Shown here piece after piece: positions 12,401 to 22,129 of a stretch of DNA of 64,000 nucleotides; the first letter of the stretch is position 1; each line of letters begins with the position of its first letter. The DNA is from Lineus longissimus (Eukaryota > Nemertea > Pilidiophora > Heteronemertea > Lineidae): positions 4,159,001 through 4,223,000 of the forward strand of contig NC_088326.1 of the NCBI RefSeq assembly GCF_910592395.1, written 5' to 3'. Made by a program: the position numbers and the translations under genes. Below the pieces are notes generated by a model. It was not told where the DNA came from. It worked only from the letters and a program-made list of their open reading frames with translations, and ran no database searches.

Positions 12401-13858
12401 TTTCAATATGCTGTTGTCTAGACAGATGTTCAAATACTATTAAGTTTCAGCGAATTTACGTATGCATAATAACTGCACTATATGGCTTTGTGATTTTCTT
12501 TTTTTCCTGAGCCACCAGTAAAAACACTGAACACAAACAATCTCTATATACAAATGTAGGTAGCATGTTAGCATGACAAACATATCATTGCCTTAGGATT
12601 TTATGAACACCACAATGACAATATTTTCCAATGCAGTTTGCGAATTGGCAATTTCTGGCTGCATAATTTATTAATTATGGTCAATTATGGTTGTTTAACT
12701 AAAGTACTGAGAAATTCACTGCTCACATCATGCGGTATTACTGGTGGTGCCTCGAAAAAAACATGAACACCAAAATTATACATTTTGTTTAAGCTTATCA
12801 GGTGGCACCAGGTACAAAAGACGTCCATTAGCAGATGACGTCATTCTTAGTACGGGTTCTTGACGCAAAAAGATATATTTTGGGTCAAGTCCCTGTTATA
12901 CCCCGGTCACCACAGACCAAATGCAATTCTGAAATTAACAGCTTTTTCCTCCAATCAATGGAAGTGAAATGACATTCAATAAGGAGGCACTAATTACAAT
13001 TTCCAAAGCCAATCATACATGTCATAGGTGGAATAGTCAATGGAACAAACACCAGCCAAAATGTCAAAAGATAATTAGATATCGACAAGAACTTAGTAAT
13101 TAGTTGGTTATAATGCGCAATCTATTTTTGAAAACGGCCTTAAAAGAATATTGGGCTTGGAGAAATTCATTAACGCTGTAAGCCCAAACAAGTCTGTGTA
13201 CCTTTGTAAGACAACGTCTATCTATTGAGAAGGGCCTAAGGAGGCTGCACTGCCCCCCCTTCTGTTTTGTAGGCAAGGTGCCAAGTGATGGTCAGGCTGC
13301 AGTGCTATCAATGTTGGGAAAACTGCAGTCAGAGTGCCATCATTGGAGGGAAGGCTCACATCACCCTGCAGTTTTGTAGAAAGGGCACCATCCATCAGCG
13401 GTAGGAAGGCTGCAGTCCCATTCTGATTTGAAGGCGGGCGCCATCAGCGGTGGGAAGGATGTAGTTCCCTTAAGTTTTGTGAGCAGGGTGTCATGAATGT
13501 TGGGCAGGGTGAAGTGCCCTTCCGTTTTAAAGGCATGCTGCCATGAGAGGTGGGCAGGGTGTAGTGCCCTTCCGTTTTGCAAGCAGGGGGCAATGGACAG
13601 TGGGCAGACTGTAGCACCAGTCCGTGTTGCAGATAGTGGACGACAAGTTGCAGTCCCCAAATTTTTTGGTTGGAAGGGAGGCCAAGGGTGCCATAAGTGG
13701 TAAACGGATGGCAATGTCCTCCTGTTAAGTGTGCTGGGTGCCATGGCTGAGTTTTGCTCCTTAAGAAACACAATCAAGAACACACATGCACTAATTCACA
13801 ACACAGTACTTGCCTTAAACTTTTTCTTCTGCTCCTTCTTGGAGGTATTTCCGCCCAT
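332..13858 (-). CDS. PASK: PAS domain-containing serine/threonine kinase (PASK), 3'-truncated by window edge
   Basis: PAS kinase is a nutrient-responsive Ser/Thr kinase whose N-terminal PAS domains restrain a C-terminal kinase domain. Fifteen exons (transcript order): 13814-13858, 9160-9418, 8114-8331, 7482-7652, 7201-7341, 6560-6691, 5778-5928, 5144-5239, 4546-4721, 4138-4273, 3200-3455, 1567-2141, 987-1144, 594-758, 332-457. Phases agree at every junction, giving 935 codons. PAS-A lies near residues 155-280 (NPNKAICTITARTTE, then VLVANDMACELFNYGRTELIG), followed by IPVSVWIRNLK and a PAS-like segment GTIISCDSQFAYLHGF. A second PAS starts at VWVFANISGMVTFLQDGTIY (about residue 418). The kinase begins near residue 845 with glycine loop IGKGAFGFVKL, and VVVKF carries the probable ATP-binding Lys (about 897). 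The segment VLKECWIDDPELGKVPLEI closely matches vertebrate PASK. The HRD and DFG motifs are off the left edge. The start ATG is the least certain part because the first intron would be GC-AG. Confidence 0.95.
1205..1557 (-). repeat. Dispersed repeat family C, copy 1
   Basis: About 350 bp that, reverse-complemented, aligns by eye with 33755-34110 through shared stretches such as CACGCAA/GCTACTCATGTTTCTCAC and GATACAAGGAACCTC. Shorter relatives are at 38065-38260 and 59035-59165. A core GGTTAGGCACCAATTGG-like motif is shared. No coding capacity or clear tRNA boxes were seen, so the class is unknown. Its edge lies about 9 bp from the PASK splice donor at 1566. Confidence 0.65.
1567..2141 (-). 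CDS. PASK: PASK large linker exon
   Basis: This 575-nt exon encodes the poorly conserved acidic/Ser-rich linker between the PAS region and the kinase. Its last part, EGSWCGKLRHRDGSSLG, matches the vertebrate PASK pre-kinase segment of the form EGxxxGxxxHRDG. The acceptor (CATTTCAG, at 2142-2144) sits inside the first degenerate unit of the 103-bp minisatellite that fills the upstream intron. Confidence 0.88.
2129..2890. repeat. 103-bp minisatellite overlapping a PASK splice acceptor
   Basis: About seven head-to-tail units. The four central ones are nearly identical at exactly 103-bp spacing (for example AATTCATTCG at 2240 and 2343), with more diverged units at both ends. The leftmost diverged unit contains the PASK exon edge at 2141 and its acceptor, so the array probably grew from an exon-intron boundary. 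Confidence 0.9.
3505..3760. repeat. 15-bp unit minisatellite in PASK intron
   Basis: Degenerate units of the type GGATAATTTGTCCCC, with a higher-order duplication of roughly 105 bp (the segment with GATAATTCATTCTTGG and TTTGCA(A)CCCCC occurs twice). It begins about 50 bp upstream, in PASK sense, of the exon at 3200-3455. Both strands are open in some frames (NYPGTN-like or DNLSPDNS-like peptides), as expected of a 15-bp repeat; I do not call a gene. Confidence 0.85.
3860..3955. repeat. 31-bp triplicate repeat
   Basis: Three tandem copies of a 31-bp unit containing CTGACGCACAATCAAATTCT, the last one incomplete. It is intronic within PASK. Confidence 0.85.
4962..5012. repeat. TTTGTA-type microsatellite
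   Basis: Short T-rich tract with repeated GTATTT/TTTGTA hexamers in the PASK intron between the exons at 5144-5239 and 4546-4721. Confidence 0.75.
5343..5520. mobile_element. MITE family A (TGTGAC...GTCACA termini), diverged copy
   Basis: About 180-bp element with inverted ends TGTGACA/TGGGTCACA. The internal sequence is shared with 27101-27287 (AATGACA(C)CAGGAGAT, CAGTCTGTCTCAACCTGCC). Non-coding, within a PASK intron. Confidence 0.7.
6237..6310 (+). mobile_element. tRNA-derived SINE head fragment (tentative)
   Basis: The sequence GATGGCCTCGTGGTGAAGGC followed by GTTTGAGACC has the spacing of polymerase III A and B boxes. It does not fold into a convincing tRNA, so a SINE head is the likelier explanation. 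Confidence 0.4.
8962..9143 (+). mobile_element. MITE family B (pogo/Tc1-like ends), copy 1
   Basis: Inverted ends of the form CAGTAGAACCTCTCTATTAAGG and CTTAGCGGGAGGTTCCACTG, with TA at both flanks in better copies. This fits a Tc1/mariner/pogo-type non-autonomous element. Length is about 180 bp with no coding capacity. The internal sequence repeats the theme 'TCCTTAATAGAGAGGT' several times. Its right end is 15 bp from the PASK exon 2 donor (9159). Confidence 0.85.
9398..9745. repeat. Tandem duplications of a PASK exon-intron boundary
   Basis: Four to five diverged units of about 55-100 bp, each with a GGGTTCCATACTG-like start, then GCCCCTGAAATTATC and GAGTATGAAAATGTCAAAT. The first unit contains the real PASK acceptor (exon edge 9418). 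The later ones, lying upstream in PASK sense, preserve acceptor-like CAG after a pyrimidine stretch. Confidence 0.85.
10061..10251. mobile_element. MITE family A, intact copy
   Basis: 191 bp with inverted termini TGTGACCCACTACAGCAAAA and the near-complement at the right end (TTTTGCCGTGATGGGTCACA). It is flanked by TA on both sides and is non-coding. It lies in PASK intron 1. Confidence 0.82.
11535..11890. repeat. 85-bp tandem repeat, about four units
   Basis: Units share CACAGGGAGGTA(C/T)AGTCCTTCGGGCCTATGCC... and TAGAAATCTT(C/T)TATGATCT. The reading frames across the array are an artefact of periodicity. It lies in the large PASK first intron. Confidence 0.88.
13235..13740. repeat. Degenerate minisatellite of about 57 bp
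   Basis: Eight or nine diverged units built on GGTGGGCAGGGTGTAGTGCC and CTTCCGTTTTG(C)AAGCAGGG. It ends about 75 bp downstream, in PASK sense, of the first coding exon. Long frames on the minus strand follow the periodicity and are not called as genes. Confidence 0.85.
13814..13858 (-). CDS. PASK: PASK putative first coding exon with N-myristoylation-like start
   Basis: The exon reads MGGNTSKKEQKKKFK. Gly2, Ser6 and Lys7 fit the N-myristoyltransferase consensus (MGxxxS/T with a following basic residue), and the rest is strongly basic, as in myristoyl-plus-polybasic membrane anchors. The exon ends AAG followed by GCAAGT, a typical GC-type donor. Only this donor gives phase 0, which the next exon (9418) needs. 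A GT lies four bases further on but gives the wrong phase. The intron is about 4.4 kb. No other upstream exon was seen, so assignment to PASK rests on phase and position. Confidence 0.6.
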
Positions 13859-14610
13859 TTTCACAAGCGCATGTTAATCGAAAGCATCGAGTAGGTCAAT
13901 GTGAATGTAATTAATGTTGCATGAAGTCTTTGGATTGATTTTTTGGGCTTAGTCCAAGGAAACCCATTACAGGTCAACTTATTCCGTATTGAACTGCAGC
14001 CGTACCTAAAAACTCTCATGCATCAGGTTTGAAGAACATGTCGGCAACCTCCTCCAGCCATTCTTTGTCCAGCATCGATAAAAGAAGTTGAACAATTTGG
14101 GACTCTCCCCTGTTTTATAAATTTAATATCCAAAACAACGACAACTTTGTGTCAAACGAAACATCTACGTAAAGTCCTCGAACAGAGTTACAAACCACTG
14201 AACTTTGATAGTATCTTAGACTTTAGAGGATTAAAACTTCAACCAGCTTTTATCATAAAGTATTTTGTATCAGGCGCTAACTGCGATAGAATAATCCAGA
14301 ATCTGAATCAGATCTTCCCATCACCAATAATAGTTCTTGTGCAACAATATGATAAGTGCTTTTGAAATAAGCTTCGTTCCCAAGGCAACTTATAAACATT
14401 TGTTGTTGAAATGAAACTGATAAAACACTTCATGCAAGCTGTATGCAACTAGTGGCAGTTAAAGCTTGTTAGAGTTGGCAATTAAAATGAGTTATGGTTA
14501 TGATAATATTGATATCACAACAAACGAGACCAATAAAAAGTGAAAATTAAAATTTGGATTTATGAACTAGTAAAACACTGAAATCTGCTTTCTGTCCTGA
14601 ATTACAAATA
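13859..14610. other. PASK upstream region, no gene recognised
   Basis: This should hold the PASK promoter and 5' UTR. No TATA box or initiator can be assigned confidently. A small open frame at 14147-14365 has no recognisable similarity. Confidence 0.4.
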
Positions 14611-15030
14611 GGATGCTCGACTTGACAAGACATTGTATAGTGTCATCTCCAGCTATTACACAATTCAGATAGATTTCAAATCATGCCAAGATTAGAGTCT
14701 CTAATAGCTTCTCTTGAAAAAAATCAAACTCCTGAATTCAGATAAACTTGTCTCCGAGTCTGCAGGAAAAGAAAGTGAAAAGAAGTTTCTTGAGACCACA
14801 CTGCAGTTTTTAGCTGTAACATTGTTGAGTTGACAAGACTTTGCGATGTCATATTACACAATTCAGACGGACTTCATATCGAATCAAAAATAGAATCTTA
14901 TTAACATGTACAGCTTCTCTTGAACAAATCAAAACTCCTGAATTTAGACACACTTCTCACCGTGTCTGAAGGAAACAAAAGAGAACAACGCATTTTTGAG
15001 ACCGCATTGCACTTTTAGCCGCAACACTGA
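14611..15030. repeat. Tandem duplication of about 210 bp
   Basis: Two diverged copies join near 14822. Shared blocks are TTGACAAGAC, TATTACACAATTCAGA, TAGCTTCTCTTGAA, CAAA(A)CTCCTGAATT and GAGACC(A/G)CA(C/T)TGCA. No coding potential was seen. Confidence 0.8.
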
Positions 15031-15572
15031 CTAACCTAACCCAAATTAGCGGAAACTGCACCATAACCATGCTAAATATCAACACCATAGATCAAAGTTA
15101 TATAGTAATAAGCCATCCTGGAGTAAGTCAATAAAGAGAACATTAGCGGATCAAACACAAGTGGCAGCTAGTGCCCGATCTGATGACATCCGGCCTCTCA
15201 AAGCTCCATTACAACTCCATCCGTCTAATATAACTCAACTAATGATTGGATCGACAAATTGCTAACCATTTTATATCCACACGTGCAATATGGAAAGCCG
15301 CCTTATCCAATAACTCGATCAAATCGTACTCGGTTGACAAATGGATTATCCTCAGAACAAACAACTCACGAGCAATGCGGCCCAATTAAATTGGATTGGT
15401 AAAAAAAGTTGTTGTCAAAACTTTTATGGTACAAATATTAGTTGGCAAAGTGATCAACATATCACTGATCTTTATCGACACCAGAAGGCAGAATTTTGAA
15501 AATCGGTCAGTATAACGTAATTAAAAGGCACCTGGCTATTTTACCCCCAAAATATATAACTTCAGTTTGAAG

Positions 15573-15790
15573 TAGAGTAGAACCTCTCTATTAGGCCACC
15601 CTCGGGACTGACAAGTGCTGTCCTTAATAGAGAGGTGTCCTGATTAGAGAGGTCAAATTGAATAAAAACAACCATTTTGGGACCAACCCCAGTGTCCTTA
15701 ATAGAGAGGTTGTCCTTAATAGAGAGGTTGTCCTTAATAGAGAGGTTGTCCTTAATAGAGAGGTGTCCGCTAAGCAAGGTTCTACTATAT
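15573..15790 (+). mobile_element. MITE family B, copy 2 (expanded interior)
   Basis: Ends GTAGAACCTCTCTATTAGG and GCAAGGTTCTACTA. The interior TGTCCTTAATAGAGAGGT is present in four tandem units instead of two, so this copy expanded internally. Confidence 0.83.
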
Positions 15791-16001
15791 TATGATTTGT
15801 TGGTAATACTCAGAATTGTTGTAAGCCAAAACCACACCGACTGTAAAATCCAAATAATTCAAGAATGCGTGGATTATCCCTGGCCGAGCAATTGGGCGGA
15901 TTTAATAAACATGACAACAGACGGGCAAAACCATTGCCCAGACAGGGGCGTCCTATTAGTGCATGTTGTGCATTGCATAAAATCACTACATGTACAGGTG
16001 A

Positions 16002-16024
16002 CCCCCCCCCCCCCCCCCCCCCCC
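16002..16024. repeat. Poly-C tract
   Basis: A run of 23 cytosines in intergenic DNA. Runs of this kind are prone to length errors in sequencing, so the exact count should not be trusted. Confidence 0.9.
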
Positions 16025-16339
16025 ATTGGGAAGTACCCATTCATCTGTTCTCGGGGAACGCATGTTACCTGTTTAAGGTTATCGAAACCTATTTTACAAG
16101 TTTTATGCTACCATATAGACTAATACCCTTAGTCCCCACCTGGTGGCGTATTGGCCAAATTGGGAACTAATTTCAGCCGATTATATTTTCGTCATCTTAG
16201 ATCTATGACCAGATTTTTTCGTGGCACAATGTTCGCCTCAGAATGAACTGATGATATATGTCGATTTTTTATCCGCCACAAAAAAATTGATAACTCCTTA
16301 ATTTTCATACGAGTTGTCCGTTGCACGTCCTGTCCGGTC

Positions 16340-16460
16340 CTGGTATTCTCCTGTGACAGAGACGGGAATCTCTTGGGTCTCCGGTTTCCTCCTACTTTAC
16401 ATTACAAGTTGCCCAATATCGTTTATAGAGCTAATAATGCCCTTGTTGACAAACTACCCT
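16340..16460 (+). mobile_element. Tail of a dispersed SINE-like repeat
   Basis: The stretch GGTTTCCTCCTACTTTACAT followed by TACAAGTTGCCCAATA matches, in inverse orientation, the element at 25755-25920. The shared tail with different flanks marks a dispersed repeat. Confidence 0.6.
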
Positions 16461-17040
16461 CAACTCAATATTCCCTTAAGAAGCAGCAAAAAAATGTCAG
16501 TGTTCTCCATAGGGTTTTCTCAAGGCAGGGTGGTACACTTGATATTCAGGAAAATTTGCCAGTGTGTGACACAAGGTAGGATGGCCAACAATTTTAAGGT
16601 AAGGTTGCCGATAAGAAACCCTTTACAAAGCTCTAGAGCTAAGTAGGGTGTCAATTCCAAGGGAGGATAGTAAGCTGCGAGGAAGGGTGGGCTGTCCCGA
16701 CAAATGGCTTTGTGGAGAACCCTGATGGTTGACTTGTATTCCACGTGACTACCGATATATCACGTGAAATTGTCGTCTGCCTTGTAAAATTTTTATCAAG
16801 GATATCACAAACAAACGTGAACAGCACAGACTGTTGACAAAATTAATGGGCAGCTCAGGCTGGGGTCTAATCAATCAGTTCGTAATGAAAATTGAACACC
16901 AATTCCTGTTACCTTAGTTACTATTAACCCCTTGGGAAAATAAGTTTTTGGCACCATTACAGTACACCGATCCCACTGGCCTATTGCATGTTTTGGTTAA
17001 GACGTCCTATAGTAACTCTCCGATGCGGATGGTTGGTTAG

Positions 17041-17664
17041 CGGCAAGCTAGTTAGGGAACAAGTTTGCCAGCTAGTTAGGGAACAAGCTCGCCAGCTGGT
17101 TAGGGAACAAGCTCGCCAGCTAGTTAGGGAACAAGCTCGCCAGCTAGTTAGGGAACAAGCTCGCCAGCTGGTTAGGGAACAAGCTCGCCAGCTGGTTAGG
17201 GAACAAGCTCACCAGCTAGTTAGGGAACAAGTTTGCCAGCTAGTTAGGGAACAAGCTCGCCAGCTGGTTAGGGAACAAGCTCGCCAGCTGGTTAGGGAAC
17301 AAGCTCACCAGCTGGTTAGGGAACAAGCTTGCCAGCTAGGTAGGGAACAAGCTCGCCGGCTGGTTAGGGAACAAGCTCGCCAGCTGGTTAGGGAACAAGC
17401 TTGCCAGCTAGGTAGGGAACAAGCTCGCCAGCTAGTTAGGGAACAAGCTCGCCAGCTAGTTAGGGAACAAGCTCGCCCGCTAGTTAGGGAACAAGCTCGC
17501 CAGCTAGTTAGGGAACAAGCTCGCCCGCTAGTTAGGGAACAAGCTCGCCAGCTAGTTAGGGAACAAGCTCGCCCGCTAGGTAGGGAACAAGCTCGCCAGC
17601 TAGTTAGGGAACAAGCTCGCCAGCTAGTTAGGGAACAAGCTCGCCCGCTAGTTAGGGAACAATT
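17041..17664. repeat. 24-bp variable-number tandem repeat, about 26 units
   Basis: Unit GTTAGGGAACAAGCTCGCCA plus GCTA/GCTG. Sub-variants (CAGCTAGTTAG, CAGCTGGTTAG, CAGCTAGGTAG, CCCGCTAGTTAG) are arranged in blocks. Because 24 is a multiple of 3, one plus frame stays open (LVREQARQ repeated) for 234 codons. No splice context, similarity or neighbouring exon supports a gene. Confidence 0.93.
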
Positions 17665-18015
17665 TGTCTTCTCGTCGGGCGCCTGGCATTAGAGATAGGA
17701 GTTTGGAAGTAAAGACTGTCTCATAAGCCAAAATCTGCCATGGCGAGCCCTTTTCATTTGAGGTGACATTATAACAGGCAAACTTTACTTTTACATCATG
17801 CCTCTCGACTTTACTTTTACATAATGTCTCATCTTGTTGGCCATTGCATGATAACAACCTGTTTTGGGGTATTATGTAAATTTTTAGCATAAGCTTGCTA
17901 TCAATTATCACGTCTCTCACGTATATCAGATCTACCTAGGCCAACAACAGGTCACTTGGAAAACATTGACAATAATCACTTTCTTGAGAAAATGGGAGTG
18001 GAGTTCAGGGCAAAT

Positions 18016-18195
18016 TTACAGTACGTAGAACCTCCCTTAGTGCACGCCTCTCTATTAAGGACAACCTCTCTATTGAGGACACTAGTTTTGGTCCCGACTT
18101 GGTTGTTTCAATTCAATTTGACCTCTCTAATCAGGACACCTCTCTATCAAGGACAGCACTAGTGTGTCCTTAAAAGAGAGGTTCTACCGTATTTC
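18016..18195 (-). mobile_element. MITE family B, copy 3
   Basis: Inverse orientation relative to copy 1: GTAGAACCTCCCTTAGTGCA at the left and AGAGAGGTTCTACCGTA at the right, with the shared interior 'GGTCCCGACTTGGTTGTTTC'. Intergenic. Confidence 0.82.
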
Positions 18196-18199
18196 CAAG

Positions 18200-20500
18200 C
18201 TAGACACTGAGATTATTCTTAATCTGGTATCGGAAAAAATACTGAATGAAAACAAATGTGTGAATGATCAATGGCAATAGAGGTGGTCATAAATAATGAA
18301 TCCAATATTGAGCTTGTTCTTTACTTGAATGAGGGATGGCATTCTAATCAATGTTGCCGTGGTGATATGATGCTATGCAGGAAACGCACGGTCACGAATG
18401 GAGGCATACCGACACTAATTCACTTAGTTTCTGAAACAGGGTTTAGCAACTAGATTGTAGTAGCCGACAAGGCTTTCCTACTGTCATCATCATCAGCATG
18501 TTGTGTCACCAAGGTGAACCAGGCAGAGGGCACCAGAATACAGGCGAAATCTATTTTAGGTTTTTGACTCTCAAATCATGCCAATCATTATACTTAAAAA
18601 CTAACAAACACATGCTAAAGAAGCCATTCCCAAAAATTAGCCCAAGAAATTCAAATTTTAATTGACGAATTGCTTTAAACCCCAAAATATGTCCCTTTTG
18701 GTGGATAAAGAAAAGCAAAATAAGCAACGTACTTCATGGCCACTGAAATTCCAATAACTCCAACAGATTGCCGTGACAAAGTGTCCCCAAATTAGGTCGA
18801 CGAGGGAAAAACTTGTCCCCAAACTAGGCCAAAAATTGACAAGGTGTAAAGGTGCCCATCTATTTGAAAGGCATGTATTTCACCTAAAGGATTTTTGCAG
18901 AGCAAAGCACCCAGCCTTTCTCAATTATCGATTTTGTCTTTTTTCACTTCATCAGTGGCCAACGGAAATGCAGTAAGGCAATTTGCCCTATGCCAGCCTT
19001 TTTTAGGCTGTGCCCTTCGCCCTGTCTTTCCACTTTCATTTCAGCTGAAACACTAAAAGCTGGACTGCCCTCTCACCCCTCACCCCTCAACCCCCCCTCC
19101 CCCGGGACCAAGGTGCACAAGAGTCAGAATGGTCTCCCAATCCCAAGAAGAAGGCATGGCCACTTCTAATTCTACTTGGCACACAAAACAAAACGAAAAA
19201 GGTTTGATAAAAATGATACGTTGGGTACTCACAAAGTTTCTTGCCTGTTCTACGGGAGACCTGTTCTTTAGAGGCAGGCTCCGGGCAAGTCGACAGGGCG
19301 TCACAGCTTGGAATTCAAGACTCATTCTCTTCTTTACGTTTTCCTCAACACTGAAGAGAAAAACAGAACAAGTCAAAAAATCTGCAGGGTTCATTTTTAT
19401 TTTTATTCTGATCTGCACTGCAAGATGCGTCTGTCCGGCATGCGTGTGTTTTCGGATACACTGAAACTCGAAAGATCGTGTGTGTCTGTTCACGTGCGTG
19501 TTTTCTGATCTGCACTGCAAGGTCGTGTGTGTATTTGTCAGGCGTCTGATGCAGCAACAACCCTTGACCTTGAACTGAAAGGCAACCTACCCCTAGGTAA
19601 CTACTAACTTGACCCTATAGGTCTAGGACCCTTGTCCCTTGTTGATTGAACTAACTAGGCTACTTCATGCTCAGTCATCCAGGACAATAAATTGGATTTC
19701 TTGGTGTCATAAGAAAGAGGACATCATTAGGTAATAAATGGTGGTTGCCAATCTCCAAAATATTTAGCCATGTCCAAGAAATTAACGAATTAATCTCGGT
19801 TTCCTTTTTATGAAACACACTGTACTGTGCATAGCATAGCATGATATTGATAGAGGCACCACCTTTTTCATCTTCTATTCACAATTACAACAAATCTAAC
19901 ACGTATAGAGCAGTTTAATGAGGTTGTTCAGTTAGCATACTATTCGATCTATAATCTCTAAACTCTTCCATTTATTTGAGCGAAAATTTGAGAAGTTATT
20001 GCCATTTTTCTTCATGAAATTAGATTTTTACCATTTTGATTCCGCCGCCATTTTGGTTCTCAAGAGATGCGCGCGCATTGCCAGGATTAGCAATATCAAA
20101 GCATACGGTCGATATCAAAGCACACGGTGTTGGCAAGCAAATCCTCCGGTAAAAAAATGAAAGTGACAGTTTGTGGAGAAGGCGAATGGTATCGACTTGG
20201 CTAAGCCCAAAAAACGATGGTTAAAGTTTCTGGTTTTGTCCAATATGCAAGTAACGCATATTTCAGGGTACCGGTGTATTTTTTAGTGACAAAGTTTCGG
20301 GGGCAAAGTAGAAAAGCTATTATGTAATGATGAACTAGGTGATGGCATCACACATTACAAAGTTCGAACAAAAATACACAACTGGATGTACTGAGAATAA
20401 TGTTAAAGCCAAAGAGCGGTTGTTTTAGTTCACCACTTCCCACCTAGGCGGCAAAAATTGCTCTAGTCAGTCCTGCCACCTTGGAGACAAAGTAAGAACT
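18200..20500. other. Intergenic stretch, nothing recognised
   Basis: AT-rich DNA with only short open frames that lack similarity, splice context or codon structure. Pyrimidine/purine-rich segments occur at 19070-19110. No RNA gene was seen. Confidence 0.5.
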
Positions 20501-21057
20501 AAATCATTTCTAATTGCCTCGGCTCTTCTGTAAATAGATGTGACCGCGTGGTTATCCAGGTACGGTGGCTATCTAGAAATGTATAGAAAGATATGAATAG
20601 AAATTGAGATTAAGTAAGAATCAATGAATATAATGTAACAGTGTCTGCCGAGGTGATGAAACAGTGTATCACCAGAGTCTTTCAAATATCAGGTCTCACC
20701 AAAGACTGATTGTGATGTAAGTGGGTTTTCAGGGAAAATATGTGTGGTACGTGTCTATTTTATCTAGGACTGCCTGTGGAAGTGTCTATTCGGGGAATAG
20801 ATGTGACGCTGTCTTATCTAACATTGATTGTGATAGCGCCTCTGATCTTCGGACCGGGGCAATCTCTCATCTAAAAGAGATTGTGTGAGTTGTTGTGCAT
20901 ATAGTGTCTCTTCACAAATTGCTTCATCAATGAATAGATGCAAATATCTCATCGAGGATTGATTTTGAGAGTGCGCTTTAGTTTCACATCTAAGACTCAT
21001 TGTAAAAGTAGCTCTTCATGGAATTAGATGCGGCAGAGTGTCTCATTTAATGACAAT

Positions 21058-21178
21058 GGGTGATATGAATAAAGACTAGCAAATGCTTTTACTTCAATTT
21101 TGTACAGAAAGGCCTAGTGTAAATAATGTACATGGAGTTTTAGATGAAAACATTTGCTAGTCTTTATTCATATCACCG
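21058..21178. mobile_element. Palindromic MITE family P, copy 1
   Basis: About 120 bp with long near-perfect inverted arms: GGGTGATATGAATAAAGACT at the left and its complement at the right, enclosing GCAAATGCTTTTA. It can form one long hairpin. It is inserted in the 54-bp satellite. Confidence 0.9.
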
Positions 21179-21363
21179 ATTGTCCCTACAGAGAATAGAT
21201 GTGACAACAGCTTATCCAGGACTGATTGTGATAGTGGCTCTTCAGGGAATAGATGTGACAAAGGTTTATCTAGGACTGATTGTCATAGTGGCTCTGTATA
21301 GGACAGTGTCTTAATTATAGGAAGTACTGTGACAGTGGCTCTTCAGGGAATAGATGTGACATA

Positions 21364-21561
21364 AGGGCCGTTTAGACGACAGGCGAAAAGACCGCATTCG
21401 GATCGAATCTGGATGAATCCGGATTAAAACCACCCAAGGCGATGGTACCTTTTTAGTCCGGATGCAACCACATTGATCCGGATCTTTTTGCGTTTACACG
21501 ACGAAAAATTAATCCGGATTCGGGACGCATCCGGATTTTTTCGCGTCGTCTAAACGGCCCT
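21364..21561. mobile_element. MITE with AGGGCCGTTTAGACGAC inverted ends
   Basis: 198 bp, termini AGGGCCGTTTAGACGAC and GTCGTCTAAACGGCCCT, with ATA flanking both sides (possible 3-bp target duplication, as in Harbinger-type elements). The interior has several CCGGAT repeats and no coding capacity. Confidence 0.85.
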
Positions 21562-22129
21562 ATAGTCTCAGACTGATAGAGGAGTTGTTGTGAACAGGGA
21601 GTTGTAAGAGACAGCGGGTTTTCCGAGACCAGGATGTGACAATGTCTCACCTAACCAGATTGTGAGTGTGGTGACGTCCAGTGTTTTATCTAGGACTAAT
21701 TGATAGTCGATATTCAGGGAATATGTGAAAATGTATCATCTAAGATTATGTGTGACTGACACTCGTTTTTATGATCCTGAGTGAATTTTGAAAACGGTCA
21801 ATGCTTTTTTGGAACGTCCTGTAACTTTAGATCAATGTCTTCACTTCGGCAACGTTCGGCTATTTCCGAAGGAACCCGAATTCCAAAATGGCGATGTCTG
21901 AAAATTTGTGATTGTGATTTCACGAAAAGTGTCATTTTATTTCATAACGAAGGATTAAAATTCATCATTTACAATGAACAATCAAACCTAGATGTATGTT
22001 TACATGATATAACAAAATTCAAGTATAAATGAGTTTGCTGTGAGAAGTAATTTCGGGTTGAATTTGGTGTCCCTTGACTGCTGTGTCGACTTACTTTCGA
22101 TTTCTGCATGCGTCCACGTACATTCCCCG

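Larger units (their letters stand above)
20500..21780 (-). repeat. 54-bp satellite, inverse orientation, about 20 diverged units
   Basis: Units read GACTGATTGTGATAGTGGCT then CTTCAGGGAATAGATGTGAC. This is the reverse complement of the array at 53000-55850 (TCACATCTATTCCCTGAAG, ACAATCAGTCC). The array is interrupted by two MITEs at 21058-21178 and 21364-21561. Confidence 0.82.

Noticed and set aside
13361-13783. 140-codon minus-strand ORF near PASK exon 1
   Set aside because: It lies wholly in a degenerate minisatellite, and overlapping frames are equally open.
16002-16024. Poly-C tract as an i-motif or replication signal
   Set aside because: A single homopolymer with uncertain length and no further support.
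16988-17692. 234-codon plus-strand ORF (LVREQARQ repeats) as a gene
   Set aside because: It is open only because the 24-bp repeat is a multiple of three. There are no splice neighbours, no similarity and no conserved non-repeat part.
20818-21650. Regulatory RNA hairpins at 21.05 and 21.36 kb
   Set aside because: The hairpins are the termini of MITEs with several copies in the window, so transposon origin explains them.
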